This document shows, piece after piece, positions 9,636 to 18,052 of a stretch of 64,000 nt of DNA (positions are counted from its first letter, which is position 1; the number at the start of each line of letters is the position of its first letter). The DNA is from an uncultured Ectothiorhodospiraceae bacterium (GTDB taxonomy: Bacteria; Pseudomonadota; Gammaproteobacteria; Nevskiales; Oceanococcaceae): assembly GCA_937141935.1 (NCBI GenBank), contig CAKZQS010000002.1:1-64000 (forward strand), in the 5' to 3' direction. The position numbers and the translations under genes are program-made. The notes below the pieces were generated by a model. It did no database searches. It saw only the letters and a program-made list of their open reading frames with translations, and was not told the DNA's origin.

Positions 9636-10079
9636 ATGAACATCTTTGAAGCCTTGCGCGAAGACCACCAGACCCAGCGCTCGCTGGCCGACATCCTGAT
9701 CAAGACCAGCGGTGACAGCGACGGGCGCGCGGAAATCTTTGCCAAGCTCAAGGCCGAGCTGTCAGCGCACGCGGCCGCCGAAGAGCGCCACTTTTACCTG
9801 CCGCTGATGCGCGACGACATGACCCAGGAGAAGGCGCGCCACAGCGTGGCCGAGCACCACGAGCTGGACGAATACATCGAAGAGCTGGAGTCCACCGACC
9901 CCAGTTCGCCCGCCTGGCTGGCCACCGCCAAGAAGCTGCACCACCGCCTGAACCACCACCTCGACGAGGAAGAGCAGGAGGTGTTCCAGCTCGCCGGCCG
10001 CGTGCTCAAGGACGGCCAGAAAACGGCGCTGGCCGATGCCTACGTCGAGGACATGGAGGAGCAGAAGGCCGCGGCCTGA
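9636..10079 (+). CDS. Hemerythrin HHE-domain protein
   Basis: 147 residues, all alpha-helical in character, with the hemerythrin cation-binding pattern: REDHQTQR, then HAAAEERHFYLPL, VAEHHELDEYIEEL and HHRLNHHLDEEEQEVF. The His and Glu/Asp residues in these positions build the oxo-bridged di-iron site. No signal peptide, so cytoplasmic. Such stand-alone HHE proteins are linked to oxygen or nitric-oxide sensing, iron-sulfur repair or stress tolerance. It is divergent from the radical SAM gene, with only 62 bases between their starts, so both promoters must lie in or near this short gap; I could not make out a clear one. Confidence 0.9.
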   Translation: MNIFEALREDHQTQRSLADILIKTSGDSDGRAEIFAKLKAELSAHAAAEERHFYLPLMRDDMTQEKARHSVAEHHELDEYIEELESTDPSSPAWLATAKKLHHRLNHHLDEEEQEVFQLAGRVLKDGQKTALADAYVEDMEEQKAAA

Positions 10080-10144
10080 TGCGCATCCCCCGATAAGCAT
10101 TCGGTGTCGCGCCCGGCCTACAAAGACGGCGGGCGCGGCGCCCC

Positions 10145-10741
10145 CTATCGCGCCAGCGGCGGGTCCCCGTCGCTGGCGTTTTCGTTTGCGCGCGGCGCCG
10201 GTTCGTCCAGCGCGCCGACCAGCTCCAGCGCTTCCGCGCACCAGGCCAGCGAGGCCTGCTCCAGCAGGATGCCCAGGCGCAGGCCCAGATAACGCCCGCG
10301 CTGCCGTGGTTTCAGGCCGCTGGGCTGCGGGTAGTGCTGCTCGCGCAGGGCCTGGTACTCGGCCAGCCGTTCGCGATGCAGCCCCTGGCGCGCCGCGATC
10401 TGCCGCAGCAGCGTCTCCGGCGCGGCCTCGCCCAGCGCGAAAAGCTTGACCAGCAGCTCCTCCTTGACCGAGGGCGGCGCCGTGGGCGTCGCCACCCACT
10501 CCTGCAGGGCCTGCTGGCCGTCGGCGGTCAGCGCGTAGACGATGCGATTGGGCCGCTCGGCCTGCGCCACCGTTTCGCCATCAATCAGCCCCTGCGCGGC
10601 CATCTTGTGCAGCTGCTGGTAGATCTGCTGGTGGCTGGCCTTCCAGAAAAAGCCGACGGTGCGCTCGAAGCGCTTGGCCAGCTCATAGCCCGTCTGCGGG
10701 CGGTCCAGCAGCGAGACCAGGATGGCGTGCGACAGGGCCAT
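10145..10741 (-). CDS. PadR family transcriptional regulator
   Basis: 198 residues. The N-terminal winged helix has the PadR signature (HAILVSLLDRPQTGYELAKRF, wing residues HQQIYQQLHKMAAQGLI), followed by the C-terminal Vir-like dimerisation helices (YQALREQHYP region). PadR proteins repress detoxification or aromatic-acid genes and respond to small ligands. It lies 22 bases downstream of the nitronate monooxygenase-like gene on the same strand and is probably co-transcribed with it, making that flavoenzyme a possible target through autoregulation of the shared promoter. Confidence 0.92.
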   Translation of the reverse strand: MALSHAILVSLLDRPQTGYELAKRFERTVGFFWKASHQQIYQQLHKMAAQGLIDGETVAQAERPNRIVYALTADGQQALQEWVATPTAPPSVKEELLVKLFALGEAAPETLLRQIAARQGLHRERLAEYQALREQHYPQPSGLKPRQRGRYLGLRLGILLEQASLAWCAEALELVGALDEPAPRANENASDGDPPLAR

Positions 10742-10763
10742 GCGGTGGCGGGCCGGCCGGCCC

Positions 10764-11732
10764 TCAGGCCGCCAGGCTCAGGCGGCTGCGCGCGGCCTCG
10801 TATTCGCGGCGCAGGCGGGCGACCAGCTCGGCCGCCGGCAGCACATCCTTGACGGCGCCGATGCCCTGGCCACAGCCCCAGATGTCTTTCCAGGCCTTGG
10901 CGTCGCTGTTGCCGCCGGAGCCGAAATCCATCTTGCTGGGGTCGGATTCGGGCAGGTTGTTCGGGTCCAGGCCGGCCGCTTCGATCGAGGGGCGCAGGTA
11001 GTTCCCGTGCACGCCGGTGAACAGGCTCGAATAGACGATGTCGGCCGAGTTGTGGGCAACGATGGCCTGCTTGTAACGCTCCTCGGCGCGCGCCTCCTGG
11101 GTGGCGATGAAGGCCGAGCCCAGGTAGGCCAGGTCGGCGCCCATGGCCTGCGCGGCCAGCACGGCGTCGCCGGTGGCAATCGAGCCGGACAGCAGCAGCG
11201 GGCCATCAAACCACTCGCGGATCTCCTGCACCAGCGCGAAGGGCGAGGTGGTGCCGGCATGGCCACCGGCACCGGCCGCCACGGCGATCAGCCCGTCGGC
11301 GCCCTTCTCGATGGCCTTGCGGGCAAAGCGGTTGTTGATGATGTCGTGCAGCGTGATGCCGCCATAGGAGTGCACCGCCTGGTTCAGCTCCTCGCGGGCG
11401 CCCAGCGAGGTGATCACGATGGGCACCTTGTACTTCACGCACATCTCGATGTCGTGCTCCAGCCGGTCGTTGCTGCGATGCACGATCTGGTTCACGGCGA
11501 AGGGCGCGGCCGGCGCGTCGGGGTGGGCGCGGTTGTGCGCCTCCAGCTCCTCGGTGATCTGTGCCAGCCAGTCTTCCAGCTGGCTTGCCGGGCGGGCATT
11601 CAGTGCCGGAAAGCTGCCCACAACGCCCGCCTTGCACTGGGCGATGACCAGATCCGGGTTGGAAATGATGAACAGCGGCGCGCCGACAACGGGAACGGAA
11701 AGACGGTTTTGCAGCAGGGCGGGCAGGGCCAT
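10764..11732 (-). CDS. NAD(P)H-dependent flavin oxidoreductase / nitronate monooxygenase family
   Basis: 322 residues; the chosen ATG is preceded by AAGGA at good spacing, and the protein then begins with the family's usual LPALLQNRLSVPVVGAPLF. It is a TIM-barrel FMN enzyme of the NMO/2-nitropropane dioxygenase type: GAPLFIISNPDLV at the start, VNQIVHRSNDR, VITSLGAR, the FMN phosphate motif AAGAGGHAGTTSPFAL, and GADLAYLGSAFIAT. The family oxidises nitronates or acts as FMN-dependent NADH:quinone reductase. It is cytoplasmic and probably forms an operon with the PadR regulator downstream. The precise substrate cannot be told from sequence. Confidence 0.88.
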   Translation of the reverse strand: MALPALLQNRLSVPVVGAPLFIISNPDLVIAQCKAGVVGSFPALNARPASQLEDWLAQITEELEAHNRAHPDAPAAPFAVNQIVHRSNDRLEHDIEMCVKYKVPIVITSLGAREELNQAVHSYGGITLHDIINNRFARKAIEKGADGLIAVAAGAGGHAGTTSPFALVQEIREWFDGPLLLSGSIATGDAVLAAQAMGADLAYLGSAFIATQEARAEERYKQAIVAHNSADIVYSSLFTGVHGNYLRPSIEAAGLDPNNLPESDPSKMDFGSGGNSDAKAWKDIWGCGQGIGAVKDVLPAAELVARLRREYEAARSRLSLAA

Positions 11733-11899
11733 CGCGAGTCCTTGCAAGGGCGGAAGAGAGCCGCAGGTTATGCGCAAAAAGCTGCATATGCAACGATTGG
11801 CATAAAGCGGGGCGGCGCGAGCATGCCCTGCGGCCTGACTACGCCCGCCTCGTCGTCAGGCGGAGCGGGCGACGTAGCAGGCGGAGAAGGCAGCGGCCG

Positions 11900-12463
11900 T
11901 CAGCGCGGCGGCGCGGCCCGCAGATGCTCACCCAGGGCCCCGAGCTGCTGGGCCTGCACGCGGTCCACCACGTCCACGAACTCGCCCAGCGGCTCCGGCG
12001 TGTAACCGCCCACCTGGTAGCGCAGCGTGATCTGGCTGCCGCCCTCCTGCGCGCGGATCACCCAGTCCAGCGCGCCATGCAGGCCCATGCCCTGCAGCGG
12101 GCCCAGGCCGCCCAGCATGCGCAGCCGCTGCGGCGGGTCCACATGGCTGATGCGCATGTGCTCGACCTGCCTGGCGCCGTCGATCTCGCAAAAGCAGCCG
12201 CCGGCGACGGCGCGGATCCGGAAGTTCTCGCTGGCGCCAAACCAGGAGTGGTCGGCGGGCCACCATTGGCCGACTTCGTCGACCAGGGCCTGCCAGGCGC
12301 GCTCCGGCGGCACCGCGACGCTGATGCGGTTTTCCAGCAAAAACCCGCCCGGCCCGCGGGCCAATACCTCGGCGCGCGCGGGGAGCGCGAGCAGCAGGGC
12401 GAGCAGCAGCCAGGCGCCGGCGAAGGCGTTGTGGCGGATTCGGGCAAAGGCGGTGCGTGGCAT
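11900..12463 (-). CDS. Exported SRPBCC-fold protein
   Basis: 187 residues with a clear signal peptide (hydrophobic WLLLALLLALPARA, cleavage after ARA). The mature part is a single SRPBCC/START-like hydrophobic-pocket domain (ISVAVPPERAWQALVDEVGQWWPADHSW, then RISHVDPPQRLRMLGGLGPLQGMG and LRYQVGGYTP). This is the fold of polyketide cyclase and AHSA1-like proteins, but periplasmic members are less common and their ligands are mostly unknown. It is divergent from the second M19-like lipoprotein gene across 176 bases. Confidence 0.8.
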   Translation of the reverse strand: MPRTAFARIRHNAFAGAWLLLALLLALPARAEVLARGPGGFLLENRISVAVPPERAWQALVDEVGQWWPADHSWFGASENFRIRAVAGGCFCEIDGARQVEHMRISHVDPPQRLRMLGGLGPLQGMGLHGALDWVIRAQEGGSQITLRYQVGGYTPEPLGEFVDVVDRVQAQQLGALGEHLRAAPPR

Positions 12464-12639
12464 GGCGGCATCCCCGGGTCGGTGGCCGCGAATCTAGCCC
12501 GCGCTGCGCCTGCTGGCCAGTGGCCCTGCGCGTGCATGGCGACGCTGGGCCAGTGAGCATCCGTTCACCCGGCCCGTTAATCTATAGCCCGTTCAGACAC
12601 GGTGTGAGCCGGCGCCCGCTGCGCCGGCGGAGGAGAGAG

Positions 12640-14847
12640 ATGCGAAAGGATGCGAGCCTGCGCCAGGGATTGGCGTTCCGGGGATTGGCGCTGATCTTGG
12701 GTGCAGGGCTGCTGGCCGCCTGCGGTGGCTCCGGCGGGGGCGGCGGTGGCGTGGCCAGCGGCGCGGCGCCCAAGACGCGCTTTGACATGGCCCATGGCTG
12801 CTATGTGCTGCGCGCCAATGAGGCCTATGTGGCCCGCAGCGGGGGTGGCTTTGCCGCCGTGGAAGACGCGCCGGATGCCGGGGTGCGCTTTTACATGCAG
12901 CCCGCCAACCTCGGCCGCTACCTCTTCTACACGGTCGACGAGCAGCTGATGACCGGCAGCGGCAGCAACGTGGCCGCGCAGGCCGACCCGGCCGACGGCT
13001 CGGACTGGACGATTGACGGCGGCGACGGCCGCTTCACCGCGCAGACGCTGGGCCAGCCGCTGGCGCTGGCCGCCGACGGCACGCTGGTGCTGGGCGGCAC
13101 GCCGGCCGAACTGGTCTTCGAGCCGACCTCGGGCTGCACCGCCTACCCGGAGATGCCCACCGGCATCGAGGGCAAGACCTTCCGCGGCCCGGCCGTGGGC
13201 CAGCCCGTACTGGGCTTTGCCGAGGTGCATGCGCACATGGGCATGGGTTCGGAGCTGTCCGACGGCAGCGAGGATGTGGGCCCCTCGGCCGCCGGCGTGC
13301 TCTACGGGCAGGCCATCAACCGCTTCGGCGCGCCGCATGCGCTGGACGATTGCGCCGAGGCGCACGGCCCCGACGGGCGCCTGTCGGCCGAGAACATCAT
13401 TCTCGACGGCGACCCGCTCGCCAGCCACGACACGCAGGGCTGGCCCAGCTTCGTGGACTGGCCTTTCCAGGATTCGTTTCTGCACCAGCAGATGTACTGG
13501 CGCTGGGTGGAGCGGGCCTGGCTGGCCGGCATGCGCGTGATGGTGGTGCACGGCACCACCATCGAGGCGCTGTGCAACATCGCGCGGGCCACCTATGGCG
13601 ACAAGACCTCCGAGTGCGTCGACATGCTGACGGGCACGGAGCAGGTGGAGTTCGTTTACGACATTCAGGACTACATCGACGCGCAGTCCGGTGGCCCCGG
13701 GCAAGGCTGGTTTCGCATCGTCACCGACCCGCGCGCGGCACGCGAGGCCATTGCCGAGGGCAAGCTGGCGGTGATCCTGGGCTATGAGTTCTCCAACCTG
13801 TTCTTCTGCCGGGTCACCTTCAACCCCGATGGCAGCGAGAACAGCGACTGCACCCGCGAGGACATCGACCGCGAGATCGACGCGGCCTGGGAGCTGGGCG
13901 TGCGCAACGTCTTCCCCTACCACGACGTGGACAGCGCGCTGGGCGGCACCGGCATCTTTTCCTCGGTGCTGAACTATGTGGGCTTCACCGACACCCGCGG
14001 CTTCTGGAAGACCTACGACTGCCCGGATGGCGGCGAGGGTGACACCTACTTCTACAACGCCGGGGCGGTGATGGAGACCGCGCCGCTGACCCAGTTCAAC
14101 GACCCGATCACCCAGGCGCTGATCGACCTGGGCCAGGGCCAGTTGCCGGTGTACCCGCCGGGGCGGCAGTGCAACGCGCGCACGGTGACCGACCTGGGGC
14201 GCTATGCGATCGACAAGATCATGAAGAAGGGCTTCGTGCTGCATATCGACCACGCCGAGCTGGCGTCGAAGCAGTACATGCTGGACGAGGGCGCGCGCGC
14301 CACGCCGAACTACCCGATGGTCTCCGGCCACGGCGGGCAGGGCGGCATCAGCAACGCCCAGGCCGAACAGATGATTCGCCAGGGCGGCATCCTGTACCCG
14401 GCGCTGCCCAACGGCGCCGGCTATGCCAGCTTCCTGGACAAGCTGCGCCCGATCTGGGAGGCCTCCGGCACCAGCCGGCCCTTCTCCTCGGGTTATGGCG
14501 CCGACGCCAACGGCCTGCGCACGTTGCCCGGCCCGCGGGGCGCCGGCAGCGAGCCGGTCAACTACCCCTTCCAGCTCTTCTCCGGGCCGGACTGGGGGCC
14601 GCAGTTCAACGGTGTGGATCCGGTGCTGGTGAACATGCTTGAGGTCCCGGGCGGCAAGGCCTGGAACGTCAACGAGGGCGGCATGTACCACTACGGCCTG
14701 GTCGCCGACATCGTCGAGGAGGCCCGCATCGAGGGCGGCGCCGCGGCCTTGGATGCGCTGTACAACTCGGCCGAGACCTACCTGCAGATGTGGGAGCAGA
14801 CGCTGCAGGCGGCCGAGGATTTCCGCCGCCTGCCGTCGCCGCCCTAG
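12640..14847 (+). CDS. M19 (membrane dipeptidase)-like amidohydrolase lipoprotein, second copy
   Basis: 735 residues from the ATG preceded by GGAGGAGAGAG, a strong ribosome-binding site. Lipobox LLAAC is followed by a glycine-rich spacer. The design parallels the protein at 1068-3458: an N-terminal extension ending near residue 200 (with LGRYLFY), then M19-like motifs EVHAHM, VILGYEFS, GVRNVFPYHDVDSALGG, LHIDHAEL, VSGHGG and GADANGLRTLPG. The shared architecture indicates paralogues that have diverged well beyond a recent duplication. Both have HxH where typical M19 dipeptidases have HxD, so metal binding is plausible but the substrate is open. It sits alone on its strand between a divergent SRPBCC gene and a membrane protein. 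Confidence 0.8.
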   Translation: MRKDASLRQGLAFRGLALILGAGLLAACGGSGGGGGGVASGAAPKTRFDMAHGCYVLRANEAYVARSGGGFAAVEDAPDAGVRFYMQPANLGRYLFYTVDEQLMTGSGSNVAAQADPADGSDWTIDGGDGRFTAQTLGQPLALAADGTLVLGGTPAELVFEPTSGCTAYPEMPTGIEGKTFRGPAVGQPVLGFAEVHAHMGMGSELSDGSEDVGPSAAGVLYGQAINRFGAPHALDDCAEAHGPDGRLSAENIILDGDPLASHDTQGWPSFVDWPFQDSFLHQQMYWRWVERAWLAGMRVMVVHGTTIEALCNIARATYGDKTSECVDMLTGTEQVEFVYDIQDYIDAQSGGPGQGWFRIVTDPRAAREAIAEGKLAVILGYEFSNLFFCRVTFNPDGSENSDCTREDIDREIDAAWELGVRNVFPYHDVDSALGGTGIFSSVLNYVGFTDTRGFWKTYDCPDGGEGDTYFYNAGAVMETAPLTQFNDPITQALIDLGQGQLPVYPPGRQCNARTVTDLGRYAIDKIMKKGFVLHIDHAELASKQYMLDEGARATPNYPMVSGHGGQGGISNAQAEQMIRQGGILYPALPNGAGYASFLDKLRPIWEASGTSRPFSSGYGADANGLRTLPGPRGAGSEPVNYPFQLFSGPDWGPQFNGVDPVLVNMLEVPGGKAWNVNEGGMYHYGLVADIVEEARIEGGAAALDALYNSAETYLQMWEQTLQAAEDFRRLPSPP

Positions 14848-15017
14848 CCCGGACGATTCGTGGGCGCCGAATCGGGCCCCGGCCCGGTTTTCGCTTCCGG
14901 TTCTCGGGCCCGCGTCGGGGGGGGCGGGCCGTTGCCAATGCCGGTAACGGAGCCGATGCCGGTAGCGGTGCCGCCACGCCGACCTCCGCCCGCGCCTGCG
15001 GCCGGGCTACGGCCGGC

Positions 15018-16598
15018 GTGGCGGGCTTGAATTCGCTGCGCGGGGCCGGGCGCCCGCGGCCTTGCGCCGCGCCTCCGAGGCCGGGCTTCATCGCGGCGCG
15101 GCCGGGGCTCATCGGGGCCTTGCTGCTCGGCCTGCCCGCCACGGCGGCCGCGCACGGCTTTGGCCGCCTGTACACGCTGCCGGTGCCCTTCTGGCTCTAT
15201 GCCTGGGGTGCGGCCAGCACGCTGCTGCTGTCCTTTTTGCTGGTCGGCCTGCTGGCGGGCCGTGGCGCGCCGGCAGCGCCCGGGCGAAACGCGGAACAGG
15301 CCGGCGCGCGGCCGGCCGAGCGCCCGCTGCGGCCCTGCGGTCCTCGCGCCCGAGGGCTGCTGCGTCTGGCGCAGGGCCTGGCGCTGGGCGCCTTGCTGCT
15401 GGCCATCGCGACGGCGCTGTTCGGCAACCGCGACCCCTATCGCAACTTCAGCATGGTGGCCTTCTGGGTCGTGTTCGCGCTGGGGCTGCCCTATCTGTCG
15501 GCGCTGCTCGGCAATGTGTATGCGCGGCTGAACCCCTGGCGCACGCTGGCCATCGTGCTGGCGGCGCCGACCGGGCGGCTGGGCCGGTGGGGGTGGGCCT
15601 ATCTGCGGGGCCGCTGGCGCTGGCCGGCGGGGCTGGCCGAATGGCCGGCCTTGGCGCTGTATCTGGGCTTTGTCTGGTACGAGCTCTTCGCCGCCGGCCG
15701 GCCGGGCTCGCTGGGCCGGCTGCTGCTGGCCTACACGCTGCTGAACCTGGCGGCGGTGGGCGCCTTTGGCCTGCGCGCCTGGTTTGCCCGCGGCGAGTTC
15801 TTCGGGCTGCTGCTACGGCTGTACGGCCTGCTCGCGCCGCTGGCCATCCGGGGCCCGCAGGAGCCGGGGGCGCGGCTGGCGCTGCGGCGGCCGCTGCAGG
15901 GGCTGGTCGATGCCCGCGCCGGCAGTGCCGCCCTGCTGCTCTTCGCGCTGGCGATGCTGTCGACCACCGCCTTCGACGGCCTGCGCGCCACGCAGACCTG
16001 GGTCGCGCTGTACTGGGCCGACCCCTTCGGCGCCGTCGAGGCGGTGCTGGGCAGCCGGCCGATGGCCCAGCCCGGGCCGGCCCGCAGCCTGTACCTGCTG
16101 TGGGAGTCCGCCTGGTTGCTGGCCTCGCCGCTGCTTTACGCGCTGCCCTACCTGGCCTGCGTCGCGGCGGCCAAGGCGCTCACTCGCAGCCAGCGCCCGC
16201 TGCGGGCGCTGGCGCTGGACTTCGGCCTGACGCTGCTGCCGATTGCGCTGGCCTATCACGCCGCCCACTACGCCACGCTGCTGCTGGCCGACGGCATGAA
16301 AATCCTCAGCCTGCTCTCCGACCCCTTCGGCCGCGGCTGGGACCTCTTCGGCACCGCCTGGCAGTTCCGCCAGCCCATCCTGCCGCCGGTGGCCTGGGTC
16401 TGGCACGGGCAGGTGGGGCTGATCCTGGCCGGGCATGTGGCCAGCGTCTACGTCGCCCACCGCGTGGCGCTGCGCGTCTTCGGCAGCCGCGGCGCCGCGC
16501 TGCGCAGCCAGCTGCCGATGCTCGCCTACATGGTGCTGCTGACCATCGTCGGCCTGTGGATCCTGTCGCAGCCGCTGACGGCCGAGCGGATGATGTAG
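15018..16598 (+). CDS. Polytopic inner-membrane protein of unknown function
   Basis: About 526 residues if the GTG at 15018 is used; no ATG is available in frame near the start of the conserved part, and no good ribosome-binding site is visible, so the start is uncertain (a TTG at 15027 is an alternative). It begins with a signal-like segment ending ATAAAHGFG, then the conserved-looking LYTLPVPFWLYAWGAA and about 12 hydrophobic segments, ending with LLTIVGLWILSQPL. Several His residues lie at membrane edges (AYHAAHYA, VWHGQVG). I do not recognise a characterised family; the AHGFG...LPVP opening resembles proteins sometimes annotated as fenitrothion hydrolase, which I recall only loosely. No functional neighbour on its strand. 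Confidence 0.6.
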   Translation: MAGLNSLRGAGRPRPCAAPPRPGFIAARPGLIGALLLGLPATAAAHGFGRLYTLPVPFWLYAWGAASTLLLSFLLVGLLAGRGAPAAPGRNAEQAGARPAERPLRPCGPRARGLLRLAQGLALGALLLAIATALFGNRDPYRNFSMVAFWVVFALGLPYLSALLGNVYARLNPWRTLAIVLAAPTGRLGRWGWAYLRGRWRWPAGLAEWPALALYLGFVWYELFAAGRPGSLGRLLLAYTLLNLAAVGAFGLRAWFARGEFFGLLLRLYGLLAPLAIRGPQEPGARLALRRPLQGLVDARAGSAALLLFALAMLSTTAFDGLRATQTWVALYWADPFGAVEAVLGSRPMAQPGPARSLYLLWESAWLLASPLLYALPYLACVAAAKALTRSQRPLRALALDFGLTLLPIALAYHAAHYATLLLADGMKILSLLSDPFGRGWDLFGTAWQFRQPILPPVAWVWHGQVGLILAGHVASVYVAHRVALRVFGSRGAALRSQLPMLAYMVLLTIVGLWILSQPLTAERMM

Positions 16599-16671
16599 GG
16601 CGGCGCTGTCGGGGCAGGAACACGCGCCTCGACCGCCCGCGCCCCCTCGCCGCGGCGTTGCAGGCGCCGGC

Positions 16672-17997
16672 TTAAGCGCTCCAGCGCGCGAAGGTCCGCC
16701 AGCGCGCGACGACGTGGCCTTCGCGGATGGCCAGCAAGGCCCCAAAGGGGTCGATGCCGTCGCCCGATTGCTGCGGGCGCATCAGCACGTAATCCCCCAG
16801 TGCCAGCGCGCCTTTGGGGGCAACGAGTGCAAAGCCGCCGCCCGAGAGTTCGTCCTGGCGCATGCCGGGCGGGTGGGCGAAGTCGCTGCCCGGCCAGGGG
16901 CCGGCCTTGATGATGACTTCCTCCTCCTGCGCGCCGGGCAGCGTGTCCTGCGTCAGCGGCACCGAGGGGTGGTCGCCGGTGATGCGCATCAGCGGCGAGG
17001 CCTGGGTGATGGCCGGCGCCAAACCCTCGTTGTCGAAGGCGCCCAGGTAGCCGGCAAACATGAAGGCCGAGCCGGGGCTGATTTCGTTGGCGACGTCGCT
17101 GCCGGCCCAGTTGCGGTAGTTGGAGCTGCCGGGGCCGTTGCGGATCAGCGTGTCCTCGTCATAGAGGTGGCCGCCTTCCGCGGCCAGCTGGGCAAGAAAG
17201 CCGGCATAGCGATCCTGCGCCGTCTGCGCGACGAGCTGCCGGTAGAGCGCGTTGCCGTTCAGCGTGGCGTGGCCGTCGTAGCAAAGCACCGCGCCCAGCT
17301 GCAGCAGGCCGCGGTTCTGCTCCAGCACGCGGATCAGGGCGGTCAGCTCGGCGGCCGAATCCACGCCGCCACGGCCCATGCCGGAGTCGAATTCCAGCGC
17401 GACGTCCAGCGGCAGCGGCAGTTCTGTCGCGCGTGCGAGCTCGGCGGTGCGCTCGGCCAGCGCGACCGAGTCGATCAGGATGCGCAGGCGCTGGCGGGGC
17501 CCAAGGCGCGGGCGACCTTTGATGAGGTACTGCTCCAGCTCGCCGACGGTGGGCGGGTAGCCCATCAGCAGGTCGGTGTCCGGCGGCGCGGCCTGCAGCA
17601 TCTCGTCGACGGTGCCCAGGTGAAACACCATGCCGCGGGGCTCGGGCAGCGCTTGCAGGATGTAGGCGCAAAGCTCGGGGGACTGGAAGGATTTCAGCGC
17701 CGGGCGCAGCGCAAAGCCGTTCTCGCGGCTCCAGTTCAGCAGTACGGCCGTGTTCTGATCGACGGCGGCCAGGTCGCACATCACCAGCGGCTGCCCGCGG
17801 CCCTCCTGTCGCGCCAGTTCGGCGAGCTGTTCCAGACTGGTGGGCAGGCCGCCCATCCCGGTGGCTGGCGAAGAGGAATCGGCGGCACTGCAGCCCGCAA
17901 GACCTGCGCCCGTCGAGAGCAGCGGCAGCGCAGCCGCCGCGCCCGTGGCGCCGGCCAGGAAGCGTCGCCGGCTCAGTCCATCCTGTGCATTGCCCAT
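16672..17997 (-). CDS. Tat-exported lipoprotein of the D-threonine aldolase / alanine racemase-like PLP fold
   Basis: 441 residues; the ATG is preceded by GGGGAGGGGG. The N-terminus has a twin-arginine motif (LSRRRFLAG) and ends in a lipobox (GLAGC), implying Tat export of a folded holoenzyme and lipid anchoring. The mature protein matches the alanine-racemase-N / D-serine dehydratase-like family: DLAAVDQN, RPALKSF with the PLP lysine at about 102, EFDSGMGRGG, CYDGHATLNG and RNGPGSSNYRNW. The C-terminal domain ends GDYVLMRPQQSGD, where typical members carry a His-x-Cys/Asp metal pair, so the usual zinc site seems altered. Activity on a D- or beta-hydroxy amino acid is likely but unproven. It lies 55 bases downstream of livM and may be the last gene of that operon. 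Confidence 0.75.
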   Translation of the reverse strand: MGNAQDGLSRRRFLAGATGAAAALPLLSTGAGLAGCSAADSSSPATGMGGLPTSLEQLAELARQEGRGQPLVMCDLAAVDQNTAVLLNWSRENGFALRPALKSFQSPELCAYILQALPEPRGMVFHLGTVDEMLQAAPPDTDLLMGYPPTVGELEQYLIKGRPRLGPRQRLRILIDSVALAERTAELARATELPLPLDVALEFDSGMGRGGVDSAAELTALIRVLEQNRGLLQLGAVLCYDGHATLNGNALYRQLVAQTAQDRYAGFLAQLAAEGGHLYDEDTLIRNGPGSSNYRNWAGSDVANEISPGSAFMFAGYLGAFDNEGLAPAITQASPLMRITGDHPSVPLTQDTLPGAQEEEVIIKAGPWPGSDFAHPPGMRQDELSGGGFALVAPKGALALGDYVLMRPQQSGDGIDPFGALLAIREGHVVARWRTFARWSA

Positions 17998-18052
17998 CGT
18001 CCCCCTCCCCAAGCCCTGCGCCGCCGCGCAAGAAGCAGCCCGCCGGCGCCGC

